From positions 1-6,702 of the forward strand of contig JAAZHF010000369.1 in assembly GCA_012510865.1 (NCBI GenBank): a stretch of 6,702 nt of DNA. Direction: 5' to 3'. The DNA is from Gammaproteobacteria bacterium (GTDB taxonomy: Bacteria; Pseudomonadota; Gammaproteobacteria; Xanthomonadales; Xanthomonadaceae). The position numbers and the translations under genes were made by a program. Below, piece by piece: positions 1 through 6,702 of the stretch. The notes beneath the pieces are model-generated. The model did no database searches and was not told the origin of the DNA. It worked only from the letters and a program-made list of their open reading frames with translations. The stretch's first letter is position 1; each line of letters starts with the position of its first letter.

Positions 1-286
1 CTCCGGCAGCAGCGGCGAAGCGCTGGCCACCGGCGGCGACGGCGGCGACGGCGGCGACGGTGCCGGCGGCACCGCGACCGGCGGCGAGGGCACCGGCGGG
101 GCAGGTGGTGCCGGCGGCACCAGCTGGGCCCACGGCGGCGCCTTCGACATGTCCAACTCGATGGACGGCTCGGCCAACGGCGCGGCCGGCATCATGGTCA
201 TGGCGCAGAACAGCGGTGCGTCCTCGCTCATCCAGCAGGGCATCACCGTCCAGGCCAACCTGAACCTCGGCACCAGCGGGCCGTGA
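1..286 (+). CDS. Glycine-rich secreted / amyloid-like protein, C-terminal part (5' end outside window)
   Basis: An open frame enters from the left edge (first full codon at position 2) and stops with TGA at 284-286. About 94 residues are visible. The first 45 or so are extremely rich in Gly, Ala, Thr and acidic residues, including three Gly-Gly-Asp units. The last 45 are less biased and contain Asn/Gln/Ser-rich beta-prone sequence with AGI, QNSGA and LIQ motifs. The same end motif recurs in the next gene (349-687), so the two are probably paralogous secreted subunits. There are no cysteines in the visible part. Position ahead of a C39 peptidase and a coiled-coil beta-barrel protein suggests a role like the FapB/FapC fibre subunits of Pseudomonas; this is inference from context and composition. 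It could instead be another low-complexity surface protein. A leader resembling those of the neighbours may lie upstream but cannot be seen. Confidence 0.7.
   Translation, partial: SGSSGEALATGGDGGDGGDGAGGTATGGEGTGGAGGAGGTSWAHGGAFDMSNSMDGSANGAAGIMVMAQNSGASSLIQQGITVQANLNLGTSGP
32..58 (+). repeat. Three tandem 9-bp repeats (GGCGGCGAC) encoding Gly-Gly-Asp
   Basis: Three perfect head-to-tail copies of GGCGGCGAC lie in frame inside the glycine-rich gene and encode Gly-Gly-Asp three times. The copies are identical at the nucleotide level, so the tract could vary in length by slippage. The peptide is not a full RTX nonapeptide, so calcium binding is not claimed. Confidence 0.85.
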
Positions 287-293
287 GTCCGCA

Positions 294-332
294 GGGCGCG
301 CACCGCGGGCGTCGGTCCGCGGTGCGACGCCC
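294..332 (+). promoter_or_regulatory. Long GC hairpin between the glycine-rich gene and the next gene
   Basis: Arm 294-308 (GGGCGCGCACCGCGG) pairs with 317-332 (CCGCGGTGCGACGCCC) over 15 base pairs with one bulged A at 327 and the 8-nt loop 309-316. It begins 7 nt after the upstream stop codon and ends 4 nt before the Shine-Dalgarno sequence of the next gene. No T-run follows, so it is not a typical intrinsic terminator. Hairpins placed like this often stabilise the 3' end of an abundant upstream transcript or partly attenuate downstream expression. That would fit a highly expressed structural subunit followed by low-level assembly genes. The structure is visible in the sequence; the role is inference. 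Confidence 0.7.
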
Positions 333-336
333 GCGC

Positions 337-344
337 AAGGAGGT
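337..344 (+). promoter_or_regulatory. Strong ribosome binding site AAGGAGGT
   Basis: A near-perfect Shine-Dalgarno sequence lies with its GGAGG core 5 nt ahead of the ATG at 349. It decides the start of the 112-residue protein in favour of 349 over the in-frame GTG at 283, which overlaps the previous stop codon and would make the hairpin coding. It is the strongest ribosome binding site seen in the gene run. Confidence 0.85.
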
Positions 345-348
345 CGCC

Positions 349-687
349 ATGCCTGCCATCGTCATACCGATCCTCGCCAGTGCGCTCGCGCTGTCGCCCG
401 TCCCCGATGCGCCCGTGCCGGTCGACGGCTTCGGCGAAGCCGTGCCGGGCTCGACCCTCCAGCGGATGCGCGGGGGAGATTCCAGCACCGTCGAGGTCCA
501 CGTCGACAACCAGGGCCGGGTGGACGGCAACACCGCGGTGGGGACCACGGGTGGACAGAACATCGTCACCGGCGGGGCCTTCGGCAATGCCGCGGGCATC
601 AACACCGTGATCCAGAACAGCGGCGCCAACGTGCTGATCCAGAACGGGACCGCCGTCAACGTGAAGTTCGGTGGACCCGGGCCGTGA
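349..687 (+). CDS. Small secreted amyloid-like protein with a double-glycine leader
   Basis: This encodes 112 residues. Residues 1-20 are hydrophobic (MPAIVIPILASALALS) but lack the usual basic N-terminus, so it is an imperfect signal peptide. Residues 32-43 contain V32, L37, M40, R41 and G42-G43, matching the -12/-7/-4 hydrophobic spacing of a double-glycine leader. Cleavage there would release a 69-residue product. That product is rich in Asn, Gly, Val and Thr with alternating beta-prone segments, and ends in an AAGI, QNSGA, LIQNG pattern shared with the upstream glycine-rich gene. There are no cysteines. Its stop overlaps the GTG start of the C39 peptidase gene, so the two are translationally coupled. 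It is likely a fibre subunit, nucleator or other exported substrate of the adjacent peptidase and barrel protein. No specific named family was recognised; the function is inference. Confidence 0.75.
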   Translation: MPAIVIPILASALALSPVPDAPVPVDGFGEAVPGSTLQRMRGGDSSTVEVHVDNQGRVDGNTAVGTTGGQNIVTGGAFGNAAGINTVIQNSGANVLIQNGTAVNVKFGGPGP

Positions 688-1391
688 GCCGGCGCGGGCG
701 CGCCTTCGCGCCGGGCCTCGCCGCGCTGCTGGCGGGGCTGGCGCTGTCGCCGGTTCCCGCGCAGGCGGCGAGCGCGGAGCTGCGCCTGCCCAACGGCGGT
801 GCCTATTCGCTGCCGGTCACCAGCCTGAAGGCGGCGCGCTACCGCACGACGGTGCCGCAGCAGTACGACTTCAGCTGCGGCTCGGCCGCGGTGGCGACCC
901 TGCTGACCTTCCAGTACGGACACCCGGTCAGCGAGGCCGAGGTGTTCCGGCGGATGTACCAGCGCGGCGACCAGGCCCGGATCCGGCGCGAGGGCTTTTC
1001 GCTCCTCGACATGCGCGCCTACCTGGAGGCCGAGGGCTTCACCGCCGACGGCTTCGAGGTTCCGCTGGACCGCCTGCTCGACGAGGGCCTGCCCGCGATC
1101 GTGCTCCTGAACGACCGCGGCTACCGGCATTTCGTGGTGGTGAAGGGCATGCGGCAGGGGCGCGTGCTGGTCGGGGATCCCGCGCGCGGCACCCGGCTGC
1201 TGCCGCGGCGCGAATTCGACCGCCTGTGGGACAACCGCGTGCTGTTCGTCGTCCACAACCGCCGCGAGCTCGCGGCGTTCAACCATCCGCGCGACTGGCG
1301 GGTCGCACCCATGGCGCCCCTGGCCGGCGCGATCCAGCGCGGTGGCCTGCAGGACGTGGTGATCCCGCGCCGCGGACCGGGGGACATCTGA
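684..1391 (+). CDS. Periplasmic C39-family cysteine peptidase, FapD-like
   Basis: This encodes 235 residues. Residues 1-28 form a Sec signal peptide (basic MSRRGR, hydrophobic core, cleavage near AQA). The peptidase domain covers about 55-190. Q59 lies six residues before C65 in a QQYDFSCGSAA motif, H149 lies in RHFVVVKG and D165 in GDPARG; these match the oxyanion Gln and the Cys/His/Asp set of C39 peptidases, so it looks active. There are no ABC-transporter membrane or ATPase domains, unlike bacteriocin exporters. C39 peptidases cut after Gly-Gly in leader peptides, and both flanking genes encode proteins with such a site. Pseudomonas FapD is a stand-alone C39-like protein in a similar operon. 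The GTG start at 684 overlaps the previous stop by 4 nt, with GGTGGA at 670-675 as ribosome binding site. The family is firm; FapD equivalence is probable. Confidence 0.88.
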   Translation: MSRRGRAFAPGLAALLAGLALSPVPAQAASAELRLPNGGAYSLPVTSLKAARYRTTVPQQYDFSCGSAAVATLLTFQYGHPVSEAEVFRRMYQRGDQARIRREGFSLLDMRAYLEAEGFTADGFEVPLDRLLDEGLPAIVLLNDRGYRHFVVVKGMRQGRVLVGDPARGTRLLPRREFDRLWDNRVLFVVHNRRELAAFNHPRDWRVAPMAPLAGAIQRGGLQDVVIPRRGPGDI

Positions 1392-1392
1392 G

Positions 1393-1920
1393 ATGAAGAC
1401 GCCCAATGCAGGCCGCCTCGGCTGGCAACTGCTGGTCACCCTGCTGCTCGCGCTCGCGGCCATCGGCTGGCCGGGGGCGGGCTCTGCATCCGAGCCTGCG
1501 CTGCCCGACGGCTGGGTCCCGCTCGGACAGGCGCGGCTGGACGCGATGCGCGGCGGGTACGCGCTGCCTTCCGGCCTGCGGGTCTCGTTCGGCTTCGAGC
1601 GCCTCGCCTGGGTCGACGGCGAGCTGGTCGCGTCGCTGAGGATCGTGGTTCCCGACATCGCCGGCATGACCCCGGAGCAGGCCCGCGAGCTGGCCCGTCT
1701 CCACCAGCTGCAGCTGGTGCAGGTCGGCCCGGGCAACGTCCATGACCCCGGCACCGGCAGCGGCGGCGCCGGCCTGGTGCTGCAGAACACGCTGGATGGC
1801 GTGCATATCCGCGTGTCGACCACCATCGAAGCGGGCAGCAACGCCCTGGGGCTGCTGCAGGCGCTGAACTTCAGCGACGCGCTGTCCCGCGCCGGGATCG
1901 GCGCGGTGGGGACGCCGTGA
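1393..1920 (+). CDS. Exported protein of unknown function with a double-glycine leader motif (FapE position)
   Basis: This encodes 175 residues. Residues 1-32 look like a signal peptide, with a hydrophobic stretch at about 11-26 and a likely cut near GSAS. Residues 44-55 contain L44, L49, M52, R53 and G54-G55, the same hydrophobic -12/-7/-4 double-glycine layout as in the 112-residue protein. Cleavage there would leave a 120-residue product. Residues 60-90 look like beta strands, 92-110 like a helix, and 128-160 hold an LQNTLDG...IRVSTTIEAGSN segment recalling the QN motifs of the upstream subunits. It starts 1 nt after the peptidase stop, with GGGGGA at 1379-1384 as ribosome binding site, and its end overlaps the barrel gene. 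Position between FapD-like and FapF-like genes matches fapE, but I cannot confirm homology. It is probably an accessory or minor fibre component and a peptidase substrate. Confidence 0.75.
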   Translation: MKTPNAGRLGWQLLVTLLLALAAIGWPGAGSASEPALPDGWVPLGQARLDAMRGGYALPSGLRVSFGFERLAWVDGELVASLRIVVPDIAGMTPEQARELARLHQLQLVQVGPGNVHDPGTGSGGAGLVLQNTLDGVHIRVSTTIEAGSNALGLLQALNFSDALSRAGIGAVGTP

Positions 1921-3281
1921 TGCGGCTCCCGGCGCGCTTCGGACAGGCGGGCCTGCTGGCCGCGGCGCTGGCCCTTCCGCTGCAGGCCTGGGCGCAGGCG
2001 GCCGCGACGGCCGGGGACGCGGGCGTGGACAGCGAGGCCAGGATCCGGGCGCTGGAAGAGCGGCTGGACGCGCAGGCACGGGAGATCCAGGCCTTGCGCG
2101 CCTACCTGGAGGGGCGGCACGGCGCCGCGGACGGGTCCGCCGCGGGCGTGGATGCCGCCCGCCTGGATGCGCTGCGGGCGCGCGGCGCGTCCCTGGGCGC
2201 GCTGCCGGCGGGGGCCCCGGCGGCGACCGGGACCGCCGCCGCGCAGGACAGGCAGGCGCCGGTCGGGCAGGCGCCCGAGGAATCGACGCGGCCGCCGGAG
2301 GTGGCCCAGATCTTCGACCAGCCCGGCGTCCTCACGCCGCGGGGCACGCTGGTCCTCGAGCCCTCGCTGCAGACGGGGTACTACTCCAACGACCGCGTGG
2401 CGCTGATCGGCTACACCGTGATCCCGGCCATCCTCATCGGCCTGATCGACGTGCGCCAGGTGAAGACCACGAGCGTCACCGCGGCGCTGGCCGCGCGCTA
2501 CGGCGTCGGCAAGCGCTTCGAACTCGAGGCGCGGGTGCCGTACACCTACCTCCGCGGCGACACGGTCAGCCGCGAGTTCTTCGAAGGCGCCGCGCAGGAC
2601 CGCGTGTTCAGCGCCGATGGCAGCGGGCTCGGCGACATCGAGCTGACCGCGCGCTACCAGTTCGCGAACAAGGGACCCGACCGCCCGTTCTACGTCGTCT
2701 GGCTGCGCTACAAGACCCGCACCGGCCGCGACCTGTTCGAAGTCACCACCGACTGCGTGACCCGCTGCCTGCAGGACGGCGACTCCGGCATCACCGGAAC
2801 CGGGCTTCCGCTGGAGCTCCCGACCGGCAGCGGCTTCGCCTCGATCCAGCCCGGCCTGACCTGGATGTTCGCCTCCGACCCGGTGGTGTTCTTCGGGAGC
2901 CTGAGCTACCTCCACAACTTCGCCCGCGAGGACGTCTCGCGCACCACGCTGACCGGTGCGCCCGAGGGGTTCCCGCAGACCACCACCGAGCTGCTGGGCG
3001 AGATCGACGCCGGCGACATCTTCGGCTTCAACATCGGCGTCGGCCTTGCGCTCAACGACCGCGCGGCCATCAGCATCGGCTACGACCACAGCATCGTGGC
3101 GCCGTCGCAGCAGAACGGCAGCGACCTTCCCGGCGCGGTGCGCTATTCGCTGGGCACGCTCATGCTCGGCGGCACCTATCGCATCAACGATCGCGCCAGC
3201 CTCAACGTCGCGCTGGGTGCGGGCATGACGAGCGACACGCCGGACGTGACCCTGGTCGCCCGCCTGCCGATCCGGTTCTGA
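1920..3281 (+). CDS. Outer-membrane beta-barrel protein with N-terminal coiled coil, FapF-like
   Basis: This encodes 453 residues from the ATG at 1920, which overlaps the previous stop by 1 nt and has GTGGGGA 7 nt upstream; a GTG at 1917 would add one residue. Residues 1-26 are a signal peptide ending AWAQA. Residues 42-63 form a coiled coil with I/L at heptad positions, followed by an Ala/Gly/Pro-rich linker to about 125. The rest looks like a beta barrel: alternating strands, Gly and aromatic residues, and a C-terminal LPIRF ending in Phe, the usual outer-membrane targeting signal. A hydrophobic segment lies at 160-178, and a lone pair of cysteines at 279 and 283 in a predicted loop. Pseudomonas FapF has the same coiled-coil, linker and barrel plan and exports the amyloid subunits. 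Proteins of this kind are often annotated simply as transporter. Role in export of the upstream proteins is inference. Confidence 0.82.
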   Translation: MRLPARFGQAGLLAAALALPLQAWAQAAATAGDAGVDSEARIRALEERLDAQAREIQALRAYLEGRHGAADGSAAGVDAARLDALRARGASLGALPAGAPAATGTAAAQDRQAPVGQAPEESTRPPEVAQIFDQPGVLTPRGTLVLEPSLQTGYYSNDRVALIGYTVIPAILIGLIDVRQVKTTSVTAALAARYGVGKRFELEARVPYTYLRGDTVSREFFEGAAQDRVFSADGSGLGDIELTARYQFANKGPDRPFYVVWLRYKTRTGRDLFEVTTDCVTRCLQDGDSGITGTGLPLELPTGSGFASIQPGLTWMFASDPVVFFGSLSYLHNFAREDVSRTTLTGAPEGFPQTTTELLGEIDAGDIFGFNIGVGLALNDRAAISIGYDHSIVAPSQQNGSDLPGAVRYSLGTLMLGGTYRINDRASLNVALGAGMTSDTPDVTLVARLPIRF

Positions 3282-3297
3282 AGCCGGGTTCAGGCTT
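3278..3297 (+). terminator. Possible weak hairpin at the end of the barrel gene
   Basis: Two mutually exclusive 5-bp stems overlap the stop codon: CTGAA (3278-3282) with TTCAG (3289-3293), and AAGCC (3281-3285) with GGCTT (3293-3297). Neither is followed by a T-run. A second small hairpin, CCGGC-ACCT-GCCGG, follows at 3306-3319. These could slow transcription at the end of the gene run, but a true terminator is not clear. Confidence 0.25.
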
Positions 3298-3397
3298 GTG
3301 CATGTCCGGCACCTGCCGGCGCCCCCGTTCGCTGGTGTGGACACGGACGGGAGGGCCATCCGGCGGGGGGCGGGTGCTGCGCAACACGAATGCCCGG

Positions 3398-3438
3398 ATG
3401 CACTGGAGCGGGAGCGCGCGAATTCATCCACTGGAGGG
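3398..3438 (+). repeat. Pair of 13-bp direct repeats in front of the regulator gene
   Basis: ATGCACTGGAGCG (3398-3410) and ATCCACTGGAGGG (3426-3438) match at 11 of 13 positions and are 28 bp apart, start to start. They lie in the 171-bp gap between the barrel gene and the preferred start of the regulator. They could be paired protein-binding sites, for example for autoregulation; this is speculative. If the regulator starts at 3390 they are coding. Confidence 0.35.
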
Positions 3439-3452
3439 TGGCCGGCGATGGA

Positions 3453-4766
<1,314 letters not shown>

Positions 4767-4779
4767 GCGCAGGATCGGC

Positions 4780-5199
4780 TCAGCCGGAGGCCACGCGCCT
4801 CACCGCGTCGGGAAGGGTGGTCGGGCGACCGCTGCCGCGCTCCACCCAGACCATGACGACGTGGCCGTCGGCATGCAGGATGCTCCCGTCGGCGCTGGTG
4901 ATGCGGTGGCCCAGGGTGACGCTGCTGTTGCCGACGCGGTCGGCGGTCAGCTCGACCACGATCGAGCCGGGGTAGGGGATCGGCTGGCGGTAGTTCATGT
5001 GCACCGCCGCCAGCAGCGGCGCCGTGCGTTCGGTCACCCACTCTTCGCCCAGCGACTCGAACCACCGGATCCTCGCCTCTTCGAGGTAGGTCATGAAGTT
5101 CGAGTTGTTGACGTGGTTGAAGGCGTCCAGGTCGCGCCAGCGGAGTTCGATCGGCAGGCGGTGGAGGAGCGTGCCGTGTGCATCGGGATGCTGGCTCAT
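4780..5199 (-). CDS. Acyl-CoA thioesterase, 4HBT/YbgC-type hotdog fold
   Basis: This encodes 139 residues, the usual length for a single hotdog domain. Residues 18-43 hold the family signature [13 protein letters not shown]...YLEEAR. D25 corresponds to the catalytic Asp of the Pseudomonas 4-hydroxybenzoyl-CoA thioesterase group. A substrate-binding strand follows ([13 protein letters not shown], about 66-78), then the central sheet strands ending at [10 protein letters not shown]. There is no signal peptide, so it is cytoplasmic. It would hydrolyse an acyl-CoA to the free acid and CoA; the substrate cannot be told from sequence. The ATG at 5199-5197 overlaps the uvrA stop (ATGA) and has GAGGGA 6 nt upstream, so it is translated from the uvrA message. 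It converges with the regulator gene, leaving only 13 nt between stop codons. Confidence 0.9.
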   Translation of the reverse strand: MSQHPDAHGTLLHRLPIELRWRDLDAFNHVNNSNFMTYLEEARIRWFESLGEEWVTERTAPLLAAVHMNYRQPIPYPGSIVVELTADRVGNSSVTLGHRITSADGSILHADGHVVMVWVERGSGRPTTLPDAVRRVASG

Positions 5200-6702
5200 G
5201 AAATGTCCCTCGCCTTGCGGCGGCGCGTGGGGGTTCCTGTCCTGCCGCGGGAGCGCGGACCGGGCGCGGCCGCGGCAACCGGGGTGGAGGAGCGCGCCGC
5301 ATGCTCCTCCAGCAGCCGGGCGAGGAAGCGGCCGGTGTGCGACTCCGGCATCGCCGCGACTTCCTCCGGTGTGCCCTGGGCGATGATCTCGCCGCCGCGG
5401 TGGCCGCCGTCGGGACCCAGGTCGATCACGTGGTCCGCGGTCTTGATCACGTCCAGGTTGTGTTCGATCACCACCACCGTGTTGCCGTCGTCGCGCAGCT
5501 TGTGCAGCACGCCGAGCAGGTGGTCGATGTCGTGGAAGTGCAGGCCGGTGGTCGGCTCGTCGAGGATGTACAGAGTGCGCCCGGTGTCGCGGCGCGACAG
5601 CTCCTTGGACAGCTTGACGCGCTGCGCCTCGCCGCCGGAGAGGGTCGTCGCGGACTGGCCCAGGCGGATGTAGCCCAGGCCGACGTCGGCCAGGGTCTCG
5701 AGCTTGCGCGCCAGCGCGGGCACCGCGTGGAACAGGTCCAGCGCGGCCTCGACCGTCAGCTCCAGGACTTCGTGGATGTTCAGGCCCTTGTAGCGGATCT
5801 CCAGCGTTTCGCGGTTGTAGCGCTTGCCCTGGCACACGTCGCAGGGCACGTAGACGTCGGGGAGGAAGTGCATCTCGACCTTGATCAGGCCGTCGCCCTG
5901 GCAGGCCTCGCAGCGGCCGCCGCGGACGTTGAAGCTGAAGCGCCCAGGACCGTAGCCCCGCGCCCGCGCCTCCGGCACCTGTGCGAACAGCTCGCGCAGC
6001 GGCGTGAACAGGCCGGTGTAGGTGGCGGGGATGGAGCGCGGCGTGCGCCCGATCGGGGACTGGTCGATGTCGACCACCTTGTCGAACAGGTCCAGGCCCG
6101 CGACCTCGCGGAACGGCGCGGGCTTGTGGGAGGCGCCGTTGATCTCGTTCGCGGCCAGCGCGTACAGGGTGTCGTTGACCAGGGTCGACTTGCCCGAGCC
6201 GGAAACCCCGGTGACCACGGTGAACAGCCCGTTCGGGATCACCAGGGCGACGTCCTTCAGGTGGTTGCCGGTGGCGCCCAGCAGGCGCAGCGCGAACTTC
6301 GGGTTGGGCGCATGGCGCGTGGCGGGTACCTCGATCCGCCGCGCCCCGGACAGGTACTGGCCGGTGATGGACTCGGCGCAGTCGAGAATGCCCTCAGGCT
6401 CCCCCTGGTAGACGACGTGGCCGCCGAACTCGCCGGCCCGCGGACCGATGTCCACCAGCCAGTCGGCGCTGCGCAGCGTCTCCTCGTCGTGCTCCACCAC
6501 GATCAGGGTGTTGCCCAGGTCCCGCAGGTCGCGCAGGGTGCCCAGCAGCTTGGCGTTGTCCCGCTGGTGCAGGCCGATGGAGGGCTCATCCAGGATGTAG
6601 AGCACCCCCACCAGGCGGGAGCCGATCTGGGAGGCCAGGCGGATGCGCTGGCTCTCGCCCCCTGACAGCGTGGCCGCGGCGCGCGACAGGGTCAGGTAAC
6701 TC
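5196..6702 (-). CDS. uvrA: UvrABC excinuclease subunit A, C-terminal half (5' end outside window)
   Basis: The frame is open to the right edge, giving about 501 visible residues of a protein usually around 940-990 long. The ABC I signature LSGGESQR lies at about 6645-6668, with its Walker [17 protein letters not shown] just after. ATPase II follows: Walker [10 protein letters not shown] near 6183-6209, the zinc-finger cysteines CEAC (5901-5912) and CDVC (5832-5843), signature [11 protein letters not shown] (about 5611-5643) and Walker [12 protein letters not shown] (about 5550-5580). UvrA dimers scan DNA for bulky lesions and load UvrB in nucleotide excision repair. After the normal end near ARLLEE there is an extra basic tail of about 35 residues (5196-5303). 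The gene overlaps the thioesterase start by 4 nt. The identification is certain. Confidence 0.99.
   Translation of the reverse strand, partial: SYLTLSRAAATLSGGESQRIRLASQIGSRLVGVLYILDEPSIGLHQRDNAKLLGTLRDLRDLGNTLIVVEHDEETLRSADWLVDIGPRAGEFGGHVVYQGEPEGILDCAESITGQYLSGARRIEVPATRHAPNPKFALRLLGATGNHLKDVALVIPNGLFTVVTGVSGSGKSTLVNDTLYALAANEINGASHKPAPFREVAGLDLFDKVVDIDQSPIGRTPRSIPATYTGLFTPLRELFAQVPEARARGYGPGRFSFNVRGGRCEACQGDGLIKVEMHFLPDVYVPCDVCQGKRYNRETLEIRYKGLNIHEVLELTVEAALDLFHAVPALARKLETLADVGLGYIRLGQSATTLSGGEAQRVKLSKELSRRDTGRTLYILDEPTTGLHFHDIDHLLGVLHKLRDDGNTVVVIEHNLDVIKTADHVIDLGPDGGHRGGEIIAQGTPEEVAAMPESHTGRFLARLLEEHAARSSTPVAAAAPGPRSRGRTGTPTRRRKARDIS

Noticed and set aside
1..286. Mycobacterial PE_PGRS-like protein suggested by Gly-Gly-Ala repeats
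   Set aside because: The neighbours (outer-membrane barrel, VpsR-type regulator, proteobacterial UvrA) are Gram-negative, and the non-repetitive end matches the next gene instead.
283..348. GTG at 283 as start of the 112-residue protein
   Set aside because: It would translate the long hairpin and place an Arg-rich stretch before the hydrophobic segment. The ATG at 349 has a near-perfect ribosome binding site.
684..815. A third double-glycine site in the C39 protein itself (LRLPNGG, residues 33-39)
   Set aside because: Leu fits at -7 but Pro is at -4, which breaks the hydrophobic pattern, and no Met-Arg precedes the Gly pair. Self-processing is not supported.
4776..4786. Hairpin CGGC-TCA-GCCG between the convergent regulator and thioesterase genes as a bidirectional terminator
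   Set aside because: Only 4 bp with a 3-nt loop that includes the thioesterase stop codon, and no T-run on either strand.
5200..5835. N-terminal extension of the thioesterase frame up to 5835
   Set aside because: The extension overlaps uvrA out of frame and is Arg/Pro-rich shadow sequence. The ATG at 5199 has a good ribosome binding site and gives the normal hotdog length.
5301..6665. A 454-codon plus-strand open frame opposite uvrA
   Set aside because: It mirrors uvrA codons and contains no recognisable domain; UvrA motifs on the minus strand are unambiguous.

Overview
The window looks like a stretch of a high-GC gammaproteobacterial chromosome, most likely Xanthomonadaceae (Lysobacter/Luteimonas type). 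The evidence is very GC-rich third codon positions, a proteobacterial UvrA, a VpsR-type sigma-54 regulator and an outer-membrane beta-barrel protein. The family assignment is inference. No tRNA, rRNA, CRISPR array, IS element or phage gene was seen.

Positions 1-3281 (+ strand) hold a compact five-gene run: the 3' end of a glycine-rich secreted protein; a 112-residue secreted protein with a related C-terminus; a periplasmic C39-family cysteine peptidase with an intact Cys/His/Asp set; a 175-residue exported protein of unknown function; and a coiled-coil plus beta-barrel outer-membrane protein. The last four genes overlap or nearly touch. Order and protein types recall the 3' half of the Pseudomonas functional-amyloid (Fap) operon: amyloid-like subunits, then FapD (C39-like), FapE and FapF (coiled-coil barrel). 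The sequences are divergent, so the locus is called Fap-like only. A very stable hairpin separates the glycine-rich gene from the rest.

The most striking feature is that the 112-residue and 175-residue proteins both carry a Leu-x-x-Met-Arg-Gly-Gly element. Its hydrophobic residues sit at -12, -7 and -4 before a double glycine, which is the layout of a bacteriocin leader cut by C39 peptidases. Each also has a hydrophobic N-terminus, and the C39 protein has its own signal peptide and no ABC-transporter domains. This suggests Sec export, then periplasmic Gly-Gly cleavage, then passage through or assembly at the barrel protein.

Positions 3282-3452 are a non-coding gap with a small direct repeat. 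A VpsR-type sigma-54 activator (3453-4766, +) follows and is the obvious candidate regulator of the secretion locus. Convergent to it on the - strand is a housekeeping pair, uvrA (cut by the right edge) and a hotdog-fold acyl-CoA thioesterase, joined by an ATGA overlap.
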